Positions 34,248 to 42,804 of a stretch of DNA of 64,000 nt are shown here, piece by piece. The notes below the pieces were generated by a model. The model made no database searches. It saw only the letters and a program-made list of their open reading frames with translations, and had not been told where the DNA came from. The DNA comes from a bacterium (GTDB taxonomy: Bacteria > Planctomycetota > UBA1135 > UBA2386): positions 186,001 to 250,000 of the forward strand of contig JANSXC010000006.1 of NCBI GenBank assembly GCA_024743115.1, read 5' to 3'. A program made the position numbers and the translations under genes. The stretch's first letter is position 1; each line of letters starts with the position of its first letter.

Positions 34248-34625
34248 TCTCTGGTGTCCCCCAATCGTCGAGTTCTGCGGCAGGCATCGGCCGGGCTGTC
34301 GGAGAACTGGACGGGGGCGCGGAAGGGCCGGCGGCATGGTGGCCCGGGATCCGCCCGTTCGGCTCCGGGTTTTCGCCTGGACCCCGCCGCCTGTTGACGG
34401 CTGGCCGGCCCCCGCTACTGTGTTTGCCCTTGAAACCCGGCTCGGCGTTCGTCCTGGCCGGCCGCCGGTCGCGCAACTTTCCTCCTGTTTGGGCGTTACC
34501 GGCTCAAGCTCGCCTGCGATTGCTCACGATCAGCGGACTTCGCATCGCGATCCCTTCGATCGGGTCGAGTCTTCGGCCCAAACTTCAACCGCCTTTCACC
34601 GGCCTGGCGCCGGAGGCACCCACCA
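34248..34625. other. 378-base divergent gap between carbonic anhydrase and fusA
   Basis: No gene is seen. A TTGACG at 34394-34399 and a TACTGT sixteen bases later (34416-34421) form a possible rightward promoter for fusA, leaving a leader of about 200 bases. A small palindrome (CGATC-CCTTC-GATCG) lies near 34548-34562, and GGAGG lies 11 bases before the fusA ATG. Promoters of the carbonic anhydrase gene were not clear. Confidence 0.4.
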
Positions 34626-36755
34626 ATGTCAACCCAAGCCACCAACAAGCCCGTGTCCGACAAGAAGGAAGCCAAGGAACTCGCACGGATTCGTCAACTG
34701 CGCAACTTCGGAGTCATCGCCCACATCGATGCGGGCAAGACCACCTTCAGTGAGCGCATCCTGTTCATCACGGGGAAGAGCCACAAGGTCGGCGAGGTGC
34801 ACGATGGCCAGGCGACGATGGACTACATGAAGGAGGAGCAGGATCGCGGCCTCACGATCACGTCGGCCGCGACGACCTGCCAGTGGCGCGACTACACCAT
34901 GAGTCTGATCGATACGCCCGGCCACGTCGACTTCACGGTCGAGGTCGAGCGTTCGCTGCGCGTGCTCGACGGTGCGGTGGGTGTGTTCTGTGCGGTCGCC
35001 GGTGTGCAGCCGCAGTCGGAAACGGTGTGGCGCCAGGCCAACCGCTACAACGTGCCGCGCATCGCGTTCGTCAACAAGATGGACCGCACGGGTGCCGACT
35101 TCTACAAGGCGGTCGAGTCGATGCGCACGCGCCTGCACGCCAACCCCGTGCCGCTCGTGATGCCGATCGGCAAGGAGAAGGAGTTCCTGGGCGTCGTCGA
35201 CCTCATCGAGATGAAGGCGATGACGTGGTCGGACGACGATGCGCGCAAGATGACTGTCGGCGAGATCCCCGCGGAGCTGCGTGAGGAGGCCGAGCGCCGT
35301 CGCAACGAGATGATCGAGGGCGTCGCCGAGTTCCACGACCCGCTGCTCGAGAAGTTCGTCGAGGGTGAAGAGGTCACGAACGAAGAGATCCTGATCGCGA
35401 TCCGCAACGGCACGCTGTCGCTCAAGGTGACGCCGGCGTTCTGCGGTTCGGCGTTCAAGGACAAGGGCGTGCAGAACGTGCTCGACGCGATCGTCGAGTT
35501 CCTGCCGAGCCCGCTCGACGTGCCGCCGATCGAGGGCACCAACCCCGAGAACGACGAGAAGGTCGTGCGTGAGCTGCTCCCGAGCGAGCCGTTCGCCTGT
35601 CTCGTCTTCAAGACGATCAACGACCCCAACGGCGACCTGACCTTCCTCCGCATCTACACGGGTGAGATGAAGCAGGGCGAGAAGTACTACAACGCCCGCA
35701 CGCGCCGCTTCGAGCGCGTCGGCCGCCTGATGCGCATGCACGCGGGCAACCGCGAGCCGCTCGAAACCGCGCGCGCCGGTGACATCGTCGCCGTCGTCGG
35801 CATCAAGGAGGCGTTCACGGGCGACACGTTGTCGACCAAGGACGCGCCGGTGATTTACGAGGCGATGGACTTCCCGGAGACCGTCATCAGCATGTCGATC
35901 GAGCCGCAGAGCACCGGCGATCGCGACAAGCTGTCGGCGATCATCGGCAAGCTCGTGCGCGAGGATCCGACGTTCAAGGCTGTCACCGACGAGCAGACCG
36001 GCCAGATGGTCATCTCGGGTATGGGTGAGCTGCACCTCGAGGTGAAGTGCAACATCATCCAGAACGACCACAAGGTGCCGGTTTCGGTCGGCCGCCCGAA
36101 GGTCGCCTACAAGATGACGCTGACGGGTCCGAAGGACGTCGAGGCGCGTCACATCAAGCAGTCCGGTGGTTCGGGTCAGTTCGCGGTCGCGAAGGTCAAG
36201 TTCGCGCCGAACCTCGAGGAGGACGCCGGCGAGGACCTGGTGTTCGTGAACTCGATCAAGGGTGGCTCGGTGCCGCGCGAATACATCCCCGCGATCGAGC
36301 ACGGCATCGATTCGGCGATCAAGGGCGGTGGCCGCCTCGGCTTCCCGTTCTGCAAGGTCTCGGCCGAGCTCTGGGACGGCCAGAGCCACGACGTCGACTC
36401 GAGCGTCATGGCGTTCGAGGCCGCCGGCGTGCTCGCGTTCCGCATGGCGTCGGACGGCAACTCGACGTTGCTCGAGCCGCTGATGAAGATCGAGATCGAG
36501 TGCCCCGAGGAGAAGACCGGTGACGTCATCGGTGACCTCAGCTCGCGGCGCGGCATCGTCGACGAGATGGTCAGCAAGCCGGGCGGCATCTCCGCCGTCA
36601 CCGGCAAGGTGCCGCTCGCCGAGATGTTCCAGTACTCGACGACGCTGCGCTCGCTGACGCAGGGCCGGGGCACCTACTCGATGGAGCCGGCCTCCTACGA
36701 GGCGGTGCCGCCGAACATCGCCGACAAGATCCTCGCGGACGCGGCGGGCAGCTGA
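34626..36755 (+). CDS. fusA: Elongation factor G
   Basis: EF-G is the GTPase that drives translocation on the ribosome, or in paralogues also ribosome recycling. The GTPase motifs are intact: AHIDAGKTT at 32-40, DTPGHVDF at 96-103 and NKMDR at 150-154. Domains II to V follow, with the [10 protein letters not shown] and domain IV/V segments [18 protein letters not shown]. The length of 709 residues is typical. GGAGG precedes the ATG at 34626. It is not beside rpsL, rpsG or tuf, so it may be an EF-G1-type paralogue of the kind found in spirochaetes, planctomycetes and mitochondria. A perfect hairpin overlaps its stop codon. Confidence 0.95.
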   Translation: MSTQATNKPVSDKKEAKELARIRQLRNFGVIAHIDAGKTTFSERILFITGKSHKVGEVHDGQATMDYMKEEQDRGLTITSAATTCQWRDYTMSLIDTPGHVDFTVEVERSLRVLDGAVGVFCAVAGVQPQSETVWRQANRYNVPRIAFVNKMDRTGADFYKAVESMRTRLHANPVPLVMPIGKEKEFLGVVDLIEMKAMTWSDDDARKMTVGEIPAELREEAERRRNEMIEGVAEFHDPLLEKFVEGEEVTNEEILIAIRNGTLSLKVTPAFCGSAFKDKGVQNVLDAIVEFLPSPLDVPPIEGTNPENDEKVVRELLPSEPFACLVFKTINDPNGDLTFLRIYTGEMKQGEKYYNARTRRFERVGRLMRMHAGNREPLETARAGDIVAVVGIKEAFTGDTLSTKDAPVIYEAMDFPETVISMSIEPQSTGDRDKLSAIIGKLVREDPTFKAVTDEQTGQMVISGMGELHLEVKCNIIQNDHKVPVSVGRPKVAYKMTLTGPKDVEARHIKQSGGSGQFAVAKVKFAPNLEEDAGEDLVFVNSIKGGSVPREYIPAIEHGIDSAIKGGGRLGFPFCKVSAELWDGQSHDVDSSVMAFEAAGVLAFRMASDGNSTLLEPLMKIEIECPEEKTGDVIGDLSSRRGIVDEMVSKPGGISAVTGKVPLAEMFQYSTTLRSLTQGRGTYSMEPASYEAVPPNIADKILADAAGS

Positions 36756-36768
36756 GCTCGAGCTGCCC
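36746..36768 (+). terminator. Perfect 8-base hairpin overlapping the fusA stop codon
   Basis: GGGCAGCT pairs perfectly with AGCTGCCC around GAGCTCG; the TGA straddles the end of the 5' arm and the loop. No T-run follows. Confidence 0.5.
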
Positions 36769-36804
36769 TGAACACGCCGGCGACCGGCGCATTTGGGGCT
36801 GGGC

Positions 36805-37140
36805 TCAGACGAGCTTGATGCCCTCGCGCGCGATCGCCAGCAGCACGCACGCCTCGTCGCAGTCGTCCACCGCGACCGGCGTGTGGATCGTGCCACCGTC
36901 GTAGGTCACGAACGCGCCTGCCCGATGTTCGCCGAACTCGTCGCGGTAGCCGCCGCGCAGCACGAGGACCTCTTCGGTGCCGCGATGCCGGTGCCGCGGG
37001 TAGCCGCAGCCGGGCTGCATCCGGATGAGTGCGACCACCCGGCCCTGGCCCGATTCGCCCCGGTCGCGGTCCGTGCTATAGAAGTGCACGTCCATGCCGG
37101 TGTAGCGCGTCTTGCGCCAGGGGATCGAATCGAGGTCCAT
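36805..37140 (-). CDS. ChrR-type cupin protein
   Basis: A small single-domain cupin of 111 residues. Metal-binding motif 1 is PRHRHRGTEEVLVLRGGYRD (H-x-H, then Glu) and motif 2 is GGTIHTPVAVDD. This is the pattern of ChrR-like cupins, which bind zinc and in ChrR form the sensor half of an anti-sigma factor; here the zinc-finger part is absent, so it is a stand-alone cupin of unknown role. A TAGCAT six bases before the ATG at 37140 supports the start and a leaderless mRNA. Divergent from the QueD-family gene. Confidence 0.82.
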   Translation of the reverse strand: MDLDSIPWRKTRYTGMDVHFYSTDRDRGESGQGRVVALIRMQPGCGYPRHRHRGTEEVLVLRGGYRDEFGEHRAGAFVTYDGGTIHTPVAVDDCDEACVLLAIAREGIKLV

Positions 37141-37146
37141 CCCGCC

Positions 37147-37152
37147 ATGCTA
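37147..37152 (-). promoter_or_regulatory. -10-like hexamer TAGCAT before the cupin gene
   Basis: TAGCAT ends exactly 6 bases before the ATG at 37140, the ideal spacing for a leaderless transcript. The same hexamer precedes the epimerase gene at 43819. Confidence 0.5.
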
Positions 37153-37186
37153 ACCGCCCGTCGACCCGCTAACCTACCTCGCTGAC

Positions 37187-37693
37187 ATGGCCGAGCATCC
37201 GCACGAATCCTGGTCGATCCTCGTCGAGAAGGACTACCTCAAGTTCAGTGCTGCGCACTTCCTGATCTTTCCCGATGGTTCGGCAGAACGGCTGCACGGT
37301 CACAACTACAAGGTCTACGTCGAGCTCCACACCGAGTTGGACGAGCACGGTCTCGTCGTCAACTTCAAGGAGATCAAGCCGCTGATCCGGCAGTTGTGTG
37401 ACGAGCTCGACGAGCACCTGCTCATTCCCGGCGAGCATCCCGTCCTCACGGCCGCGAAGCAGTCCGATGGCTCGATGGAGATTCGCTACCGCGAGCGCTG
37501 GTATCGGATCCCGGCGGACGAAGTCATCGTGCTGCCGATCAGCAACAGCAGCGCGGAGAACCTCGCGGCGTGGTTCGGCCGCACGTTGCGCGAGCGGATG
37601 CGGCCGGAATGGCCGGACCTCCGCGTGCAGCAGTTATCCGTGGCCGTCGAGGAGACGCCCGGTCAGCGCGGGGTTTGGACCCTGCGGGAGTAG
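37187..37693 (+). CDS. 6-pyruvoyl-tetrahydropterin synthase/QueD family enzyme (PTPS-III-like)
   Basis: The T-fold family acts on dihydroneopterin triphosphate, giving carboxy-tetrahydropterin (QueD) or a folate intermediate (PTPS-III). The zinc His set is present: H24 in FSAAHF, then H37 and H39 in LHGHNY; further marks are DELDEHLLIPGEHP and SNSSAENLAAWFGR. The catalytic Cys normally four residues before HGH is Ala33, with Glu34 beside it. That replacement is the mark of PTPS-III, which replaces FolB in folate synthesis, so a QueD assignment is uncertain even though queG is also in the window. The gene is alone and followed by a 14-base tandem repeat. Confidence 0.8.
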   Translation: MAEHPHESWSILVEKDYLKFSAAHFLIFPDGSAERLHGHNYKVYVELHTELDEHGLVVNFKEIKPLIRQLCDELDEHLLIPGEHPVLTAAKQSDGSMEIRYRERWYRIPADEVIVLPISNSSAENLAAWFGRTLRERMRPEWPDLRVQQLSVAVEETPGQRGVWTLRE

Positions 37694-37719
37694 ATCCTGC
37701 GCGCAGCGCCCACTGGCCG

Positions 37720-37775
37720 CTGTGAACCGTCAGCTGTGAACCGTCAGCTGTGAGCCGTCAGCTGTGAGTCGTCAG
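37720..37775. repeat. Tandem repeat after a stop codon, 14-base unit, four copies
   Basis: CTGTGAACCGTCAG at 37720 and 37734, with CTGTGAGCCGTCAG at 37748 and CTGTGAGTCGTCAG at 37762. It starts 27 bases after the stop of the PTPS gene and reaches the stop codon of the convergent cupin gene. Confidence 0.85.
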
Positions 37776-38080
37776 GCAGTGCGGGCGTCGGTCGTCTGCC
37801 GGTAGCCGTGCAGCCAGCGAGCCGACTGGTCGCCCATGTGGCGGATGGTGAACCGGGTGTGGGCTGGAACGTCGAGTTCGTCGCCGACATCGAGTTGCAC
37901 CGTGCGGTCCTCGAGCTCGACCTGGATCGAGCCCTGCAGCATCAGCAGCAGCAGGTCACGCTCGTGCACGAAGTCGCTCCAGACCCGCTCCGGCGGGTCG
38001 ACCCACAGCTCGCAGCTGTAGCCACGTCGCGCCCAGTCGGCGCTTACGGCCTCGCGGTTGACGATTGTCCTGGGTTGCAT
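37772..38080 (-). CDS. Small cupin-domain protein
   Basis: The 102-residue protein has the cupin fold: ERVWSDFVHERDLLLLMLQG, SIQVELEDRTVQLDVGDELD and VPAHTRFTIRHMG, as in RmlC-like small cupins that bind a metal through His and Glu. The start at ATG 38080 is well supported by GGGAGGA six bases upstream; longer in-frame sequence upstream is not cupin-like. Function unknown. Its stop codon touches the end of the 14-base repeat. Its 5' side opens onto a long gene-free region. Confidence 0.82.
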   Translation of the reverse strand: MQPRTIVNREAVSADWARRGYSCELWVDPPERVWSDFVHERDLLLLMLQGSIQVELEDRTVQLDVGDELDVPAHTRFTIRHMGDQSARWLHGYRQTTDARTA

Positions 38081-38480
38081 CCGAGTCCTCCCTGAGAACG
38101 GCCTGGCCACCTGGGTCGGGGCACTGGAACCGTCGCGCCCGAGCCTCCGTGGCGACGCACCGATTGACGACTCGCGGATTGCAAGTTGGCAGGGGGTACG
38201 CCTGAGGGGAAGCATAGTGCGCTGATCCGCACATCGAAATCCCTTCCGACGCACGGGTAGTGGTGTAGGCCCGGTTACGAAGTGGTGGTGGTGAACCGAG
38301 CCTGAAGCAGGATAGTGCGTATACGACGCGGGTAACCCGTCAGACTCCATGACGGAGCGATTTTCTGCCACGTCGGGCGGAATCGGCCGTTCGATCTCGT
38401 CGGACTCGGCCGATCGCATCGGGATCATCGGCCCGTGCTTCGGGTCGCGGCCCAGTCGCCCGCGCTCGATTCGGTGGTCC

Positions 38481-38520
38481 CAAAAAGAGAGCGGAGCGCG
38501 TCTTGCGACGGCGCTCCGCT
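38481..38520 (-). terminator. Strong leftward intrinsic terminator
   Basis: A perfect 10-base stem (AGCGGAGCGC / GCGCTCCGCT) with an 11-base loop is followed on the minus strand by CTCTTTTTG. It is the only classical hairpin plus T5 of this quality in the window and lies 360 bases after the stop of the nearest upstream leftward gene. Confidence 0.75.
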
Positions 38521-38670
38521 GCTGCATGAGAGAGTCAGAGTAAGGACCCCTGCCCCCAGGACCACCGGCGACGAGCGCGAGACGTGCTGACCACTCGCTG
38601 ACTGGTCAGCTGCACCTCGGGCTTTCACCCTGGAACAGACCCCTCTGATTCGCGATGCCGTCTCGGCGTC
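38482..38670 (-). ncRNA. Candidate structured small RNA ending in an intrinsic terminator
   Basis: Reading leftward, a TATTTT-like -10 at 38674-38679 is followed by a 5' hairpin (GACGCCG-AGA-CGGCATC), a central perfect 8-base hairpin at 38586-38610 and the terminator at 38481-38520, giving an RNA near 185 bases. A longer RNA from a TACTAT box at 38854 is possible. No known family motif (RNase P, tmRNA, SRP) is found. A 6S-like plan cannot be excluded. Confidence 0.35.
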
Positions 38671-38882
38671 CGGAAAATAGTGTGCTCGTCAGGGGGTCCT
38701 GGAGACAGGAAGTGCTCCGCGCGGAGGCATGGTCCACACGGAGCATCCTTTGGACGGCCGCGGTCAGGTCGGAGGTTCCGTTGCGTTCTCGGATTTTCCC
38801 CAAACCGTTGGATCCGTTGCACCAAGTGGTCAACGGGGCAGCCGTTTCGGCGGATAGTATGACGTTTCGGCAGCCCGAAGCG

Positions 38883-40220
38883 TCAGGAGAACGTCGGCCG
38901 GGCCGGCTCCCCGCTGGCGGCGATCGTGCGCACGTGCTCGCGCACCTCCATTGCCCGTGCGATGCACTGGTCGCTGTTGTGGTACTCGTAACGCCCGAAC
39001 CGTCCGAACGTGATGTAGCCGCTGGTGTCGAACCAGCCGCGCACCCGATCGATGCGGTCCTGGAACTCGAGGTCCTGATCGATGTAGGCGAACTCGTTGT
39101 CGCACCACTCGAGCAGCACGACGTGTTCGGGAACGAGGATGCCGGCGTTGCCGAGGCGTTCGACGACACTGCGCGCCCAGGCGCCGTCGGGCGCGAGGTC
39201 GCCGCGGTGCGTGACTTCGGCGAGGAACGAGCCGTGGCCGGGGGGCGCGTTTTCGGGCGAGTAGTTCGAGTAGTAGGTCACGCGGTTGACCGGGCCCTGC
39301 TCGGGGAAGGGCAGATAGACCCAGCTCAGGTCGGGCAGCGGCTCGTCGAGCCGGACCCCGATCATCAGGTTGACGAGTGAGATCGGCTTCAACGCGCGGA
39401 TGTCGGCGCGGATTTCCGCGGGGATGTCGGCGATCGCCGACTCGATGCGCGGCAGCGGCACCGTGTTGATCACGAGGTCGAATAGCTCGCCGTTGACCGC
39501 GAACTGAGAGTCGCGGCGCTCGACGGAGTCGATCGACACCCCGGTCTGGAGGTCGAACCCGCCGCCCGCGATCGTGCCCTTCACGAGGGTCTCGAAGCCA
39601 CCGTGCCGCGGGAACCAGAACACGGACTGGTGCGTGTAGCCGTCCGTGTCGAAGCCGATCGCCGACTTCAGGATGTCTTCGATCGGCGCCTCTGGCACGC
39701 GGCCCGCGACCCAGCCGCTCGACAAGCGGTGCAGGTCACACTCCCAGATCTTCTCGTTGTACGGGATCATGAAGTGCTTCGCGAAGCCCGCACCCATGCG
39801 CCAGTCGACCCAGTCATGGAAGTTTGGCGGGCACTCGGCGCCCGCGCGCCGGTCGGCGAACGCCTCGACGTAGCCCGCCAGGCATTCGACGATCGCTGCC
39901 TTCGTCAGGTGTCCGACGCCGTTCTCGAACGGATACGGCACCCAGCGGTCGTGCCAGCGGATCTTCGTGTTGCGCTCCGTGCGCACCGTGCCGGCCTCGC
40001 CGCCGCAGCGGTCGAGTTGCCAGTCGAGCACCTCCTTGTTCTTCGAGAACAGGATGTGGCCGCCCGCGTTGTCGAACGTGAATTCGCCGAAACGGCTGCT
40101 CTGGCAGAGCCCGCCGGCACGTTCGGATCGTTCGAGCACGACCGCATCGTGGCCATCACGCGCGAGCATCCGCGCGACGGCGGTACCCGAGATGCCACCT
40201 CCGAGGATCGCGATCTTCAC
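38883..40220 (-). CDS. FAD-dependent oxidoreductase, UDP-galactopyranose mutase/amine oxidase-like
   Basis: The 445-residue flavoprotein starts with the FAD motif IAILGGGISGTAVARMLARD and LERSERAGGLCQS, and has FDNAGGHILFSKNKEVLDW, KIRWHDRWVPYPFENGVGHL and FMIPYNEKIWECDLHRLSSG, a pattern shared by UDP-galactopyranose mutase-like and protoporphyrinogen-oxidase-like proteins encoded in surface-polysaccharide clusters. The C-terminus ends with YITFGRFGRYEYHNSDQCIA, where the Tyr/Asn/Asp set is typical of this group. The GTG at 40220 (VKIAILGGG) begins the domain. No glycan genes are adjacent, so the substrate, possibly a nucleotide sugar, is inferred. Confidence 0.78.
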   Translation of the reverse strand: MKIAILGGGISGTAVARMLARDGHDAVVLERSERAGGLCQSSRFGEFTFDNAGGHILFSKNKEVLDWQLDRCGGEAGTVRTERNTKIRWHDRWVPYPFENGVGHLTKAAIVECLAGYVEAFADRRAGAECPPNFHDWVDWRMGAGFAKHFMIPYNEKIWECDLHRLSSGWVAGRVPEAPIEDILKSAIGFDTDGYTHQSVFWFPRHGGFETLVKGTIAGGGFDLQTGVSIDSVERRDSQFAVNGELFDLVINTVPLPRIESAIADIPAEIRADIRALKPISLVNLMIGVRLDEPLPDLSWVYLPFPEQGPVNRVTYYSNYSPENAPPGHGSFLAEVTHRGDLAPDGAWARSVVERLGNAGILVPEHVVLLEWCDNEFAYIDQDLEFQDRIDRVRGWFDTSGYITFGRFGRYEYHNSDQCIARAMEVREHVRTIAASGEPARPTFS

Positions 40221-40302
40221 GCGCTGAGTTCCGACGTCGTCTGCATGGGGGCGGAGAAATCTATCCCGGGTCGGCCGCGATCGTCGAGGGTGAGCCGCGG
40301 TT

Positions 40303-40317
40303 CGTGAAAAACTCACG
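40303..40317. repeat. Inverted repeat CGTGA-AAAAC-TCACG in a divergent gap
   Basis: A perfect 5-base inverted repeat with an A-rich centre between the FAD oxidoreductase (leftward) and the MFS gene (rightward). It could be an operator or a small hairpin. Confidence 0.35.
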
Positions 40318-40351
40318 CGTCGGTTTGGCGCAGCTGCCATGATGCGGGGCC

Positions 40352-41533
40352 TTGGCGACCGATCCAGCTGCACCCGAACCTGCCGAGTTGCCGCGCGCGA
40401 CCGAACGGCTCGCCGTCCTGGCGCTGGTCTGGGCCGCGTTCGTGCTCAACCTGAACGCGAACGTGCTCGGTGCGCTGCTGCCGTTCCTGCGCGCCGAACT
40501 GCCGCTGCAGGACGGCGATTCCGAGATCCTCGTCGCCGGCACCGCGATCGGGACGGGGATCGGCGCGCTCGTCGTCGGCACGGTGACGCAGCGCCTCGGC
40601 CGCCGGGCGACCTTGCAGCTGGGGCTGGTCCTTTTCGTCGTCGCGAGTGCCCTGCACGCGGTGCCGGGGGGATTCTGGTGGCTCGCCGGGCTGCGGGCCG
40701 CTTCGGGCGGCGCGGCGGGGCTGGCCTATTCGACGGCCTCGGCGCTGGCATCCCGCGTGACACCGTATGCGCGGCGCGGTGCCACGATGGGCTGGTTCTC
40801 GGCCGGCATGTTCCTCGCGATCCCCGTCGGCATGCCGCTGACCGTGGCGCTCGCGCGTGCCGGCTGGTGGCAGGTGATCTTCGCCGCTCAGGCCGCGATC
40901 GGGCTGCTGGCGATCGTCCTCGCCGCGCGCGCCGTGCCCGCGGTCGCGGACGACGAGCGCGCGGCGCGGTTTCGCGACGTATTGGGCGATGGGCAGGTCC
41001 GGGCCGGGCTCATTGCGACCCTGCTGCACGTCGGCTCCTTCCTCACGGTGGTGCAGCTCGCGACCGTCTGGCTCGACGAGACCGGGCGCGTGCCGCGGGC
41101 CGATCAGATCTACCTGTGGATTGCGCTCGGGCTGCTGTCCGTCATCGGCAGCGCCGGCCTCGGCCGACTCAGCGACCGGGTCGGTAAGCGTGCGTTCGTG
41201 CTCACTTGTTCGGGGATCCTCGTGGTGTGCTTCCTCGTTCTGGCGCGTGAACCCGGCCCGCTCGCGATGCTCGGCGTGGGGCTCGTGCTCGCCCTGACCG
41301 CTGCGGCCCGCACCGGGCCCCTGCAGGCGTTGCTGTCCGGACTCGTGCCCGAATCCCGCCTCAGCGCGCTCATGGGACTGCGCACAGCGTCGATGCAGCT
41401 CGGCGTCGTGCTGTTCGCGTTGATCGCTCGCGAGCTGGCGCCGCGTCTCGGCTTCGCCGGCGTCCTTTTCTTCGCCGCGGTCTGCCAGGTCGGGTCCTAC
41501 GCGGCGATTCGGTTCGGCGTCCGCCGATCCTGA
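40352..41533 (+). CDS. Major facilitator superfamily transporter
   Basis: A 393-residue polytopic protein with about twelve membrane segments and the MFS loop motif between segments 2 and 3 (GTVTQRLGRRATLQLGLVLF), repeated as GRLSDRVGKRAFVLTCSG between segments 8 and 9. Both halves are complete. It belongs to the drug:H+ antiporter-like group by shape; substrate is unknown. A TTG at 40352 is used as start, with CATGAT 8 bases upstream; the first membrane helix begins near residue 20. It is divergent from the FAD oxidoreductase gene. Confidence 0.85.
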   Translation: MATDPAAPEPAELPRATERLAVLALVWAAFVLNLNANVLGALLPFLRAELPLQDGDSEILVAGTAIGTGIGALVVGTVTQRLGRRATLQLGLVLFVVASALHAVPGGFWWLAGLRAASGGAAGLAYSTASALASRVTPYARRGATMGWFSAGMFLAIPVGMPLTVALARAGWWQVIFAAQAAIGLLAIVLAARAVPAVADDERAARFRDVLGDGQVRAGLIATLLHVGSFLTVVQLATVWLDETGRVPRADQIYLWIALGLLSVIGSAGLGRLSDRVGKRAFVLTCSGILVVCFLVLAREPGPLAMLGVGLVLALTAAARTGPLQALLSGLVPESRLSALMGLRTASMQLGVVLFALIARELAPRLGFAGVLFFAAVCQVGSYAAIRFGVRRS

Positions 41534-41670
41534 GCTCGCACCACCCAGAACGTTCGTTCAACGGGCTGGTAAGCGGGAATGTCGCCCGGCTGCGACCGTA
41601 AGGGCAGAATCGCGGCCACTGGCGGCCACGAAGTCCTGTGAACTGCGCTGAGTCGCGCGATCCGTTGCCC

Positions 41671-42762
41671 ATGAACCGCATCCACATCAGAGTCCTCGTT
41701 TCCCTCCTGCTCCTGCCCCTGACCGCCTGTGTCACGCACCGTGAGGAGTTCCTCGTCGGCAGTTCCGACTACGTGCTCGGCCAGCGCGAGTTCGAAGACG
41801 GCGGCACGGAGACGTATCGCCTGCGGATGGGGTCGGGAGGACGTGCCTCGCTCGACGTCGTGACGGAGTACGACAAGCGGCGCCCGTTCCTCGGCTTCCA
41901 GCTCAAGGAGATCGACAAGCAGCTGGCACAGGAACGCGGTCTCGAGCCGTACTCGGGTCTGCTCGTCGAGGGCGTCTATCGCGATTCGGCCGCGCAGCGC
42001 GCTGGCATCGTGACGGGCGACATTCTCTATGCGCTCGATGCGCGCGAGACGATCTACCGTGTGCACGTCGCGGACTTCGAAGCCGGGCTCGAGCTCGACA
42101 AGCAGGTCATGGCGCGCGTCGGCCGGGGTGGCAGGCAGCTCGAGCTGCCGATGCGGGCCCAGCCGCTCGACGAGCGGGTGAGCAACACCGAAAGCGTCGC
42201 ACTCGAGAGTTCGTCGTCCCGCCGGCCGTACGCGGGTGTCCATCTGCGCGGCATCCCACCGACGTGGTGCGAGAAGATCTACGGCGAGCGTCGGAACGCG
42301 GTCGTGATCAGCGAGGTCGCGGTCGGTTCGCCGGCCTGGCTCGCGGGGTTGCGCGGCGGCGACGTGATCGACGAGGTCGATGGTCGCCCCGTGCCGCCGC
42401 TCGCCGAGCTCAAGCGCACGATCGCCGAGCGCGGTGCCGTGGGCGAACCGCTGCGCGTCGGCGTGTCGCGCGCCGGTTCGCCGTCCTACGAGACCCAGAT
42501 CGACCTGCACGACTACAGCGGCGAGACCAACGTCTGGTTCCCGCTGCTGTTCCACTACAAGAACGGCGTCTACCGCGATCGCTGGGGCATTGGCCCGTGG
42601 GGGCTCATCATGAGCAACCGCAATACCTACGTCGCCGACAGTACGACCCGCAGCGTCGAGACGCGCAACGTCTTCCACGCGCTGCTCGGGCTCATCAAGG
42701 TATCGACCGGCCCGGACGAGACCCGCGTGCGCCTGCTGTGGTTCATCGGCTTCGACACGTAG
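41671..42762 (+). CDS. Lipoprotein with two PDZ domains
   Basis: A 363-residue product with a lipoprotein signal (IRVLVSLLLLPLTAC; lipobox L-T-A-C) and two PDZ-like regions: FLGFQLKEIDKQL with GLLVEGVYRDSAAQRAGIVT and GDILYALD; and YAGVHLRGIPPTWC with VVISEVAVGSPAWLAGLRGG and DVIDEVDGRPV. No protease domain is present. Such proteins act as peptide-binding scaffolds in the envelope. The ATG at 41671 begins the signal peptide. It is between an MFS gene and mutM, with no evident functional link. Confidence 0.8.
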   Translation: MNRIHIRVLVSLLLLPLTACVTHREEFLVGSSDYVLGQREFEDGGTETYRLRMGSGGRASLDVVTEYDKRRPFLGFQLKEIDKQLAQERGLEPYSGLLVEGVYRDSAAQRAGIVTGDILYALDARETIYRVHVADFEAGLELDKQVMARVGRGGRQLELPMRAQPLDERVSNTESVALESSSSRRPYAGVHLRGIPPTWCEKIYGERRNAVVISEVAVGSPAWLAGLRGGDVIDEVDGRPVPPLAELKRTIAERGAVGEPLRVGVSRAGSPSYETQIDLHDYSGETNVWFPLLFHYKNGVYRDRWGIGPWGLIMSNRNTYVADSTTRSVETRNVFHALLGLIKVSTGPDETRVRLLWFIGFDT

Positions 42763-42804
42763 GCCGCCGCGACACCAGGCGGGCGGGGTGAACAGGTCGA
42801 TACC

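Larger units (their letters stand above)
38081..38882. other. 802-base gene-free region with structured DNA
   Basis: No open frame here has gene-like composition. It is less GC-rich than the flanks. It holds four leftward-reading C-A-C/T-A-C-T-A-T boxes (38211-38221, 38309-38319, 38673-38684, 38852-38863), an 8-base stem ATCGGCCG/CGGCCGAT at 38382-38414, an 8-base stem GCTGACCA/TGGTCAGC at 38586-38610, a 7-base stem GATGCCG/CGGCGTC at 38654-38670, and a leftward intrinsic terminator at 38481-38520. It likely encodes one or more leftward RNAs. Confidence 0.5.

Noticed and set aside
34629..36896. A 755-codon open frame antisense to fusA
   Set aside because: Its composition is Arg/His/Leu/Asp-rich as expected from the reverse of a GC-rich gene, and the plus strand holds an unmistakable EF-G.
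38758..38790. A second SRP-like start (GGTCAGGTCGGAGG)
   Set aside because: It matches only eight core bases and lacks the loop and opposite strand.
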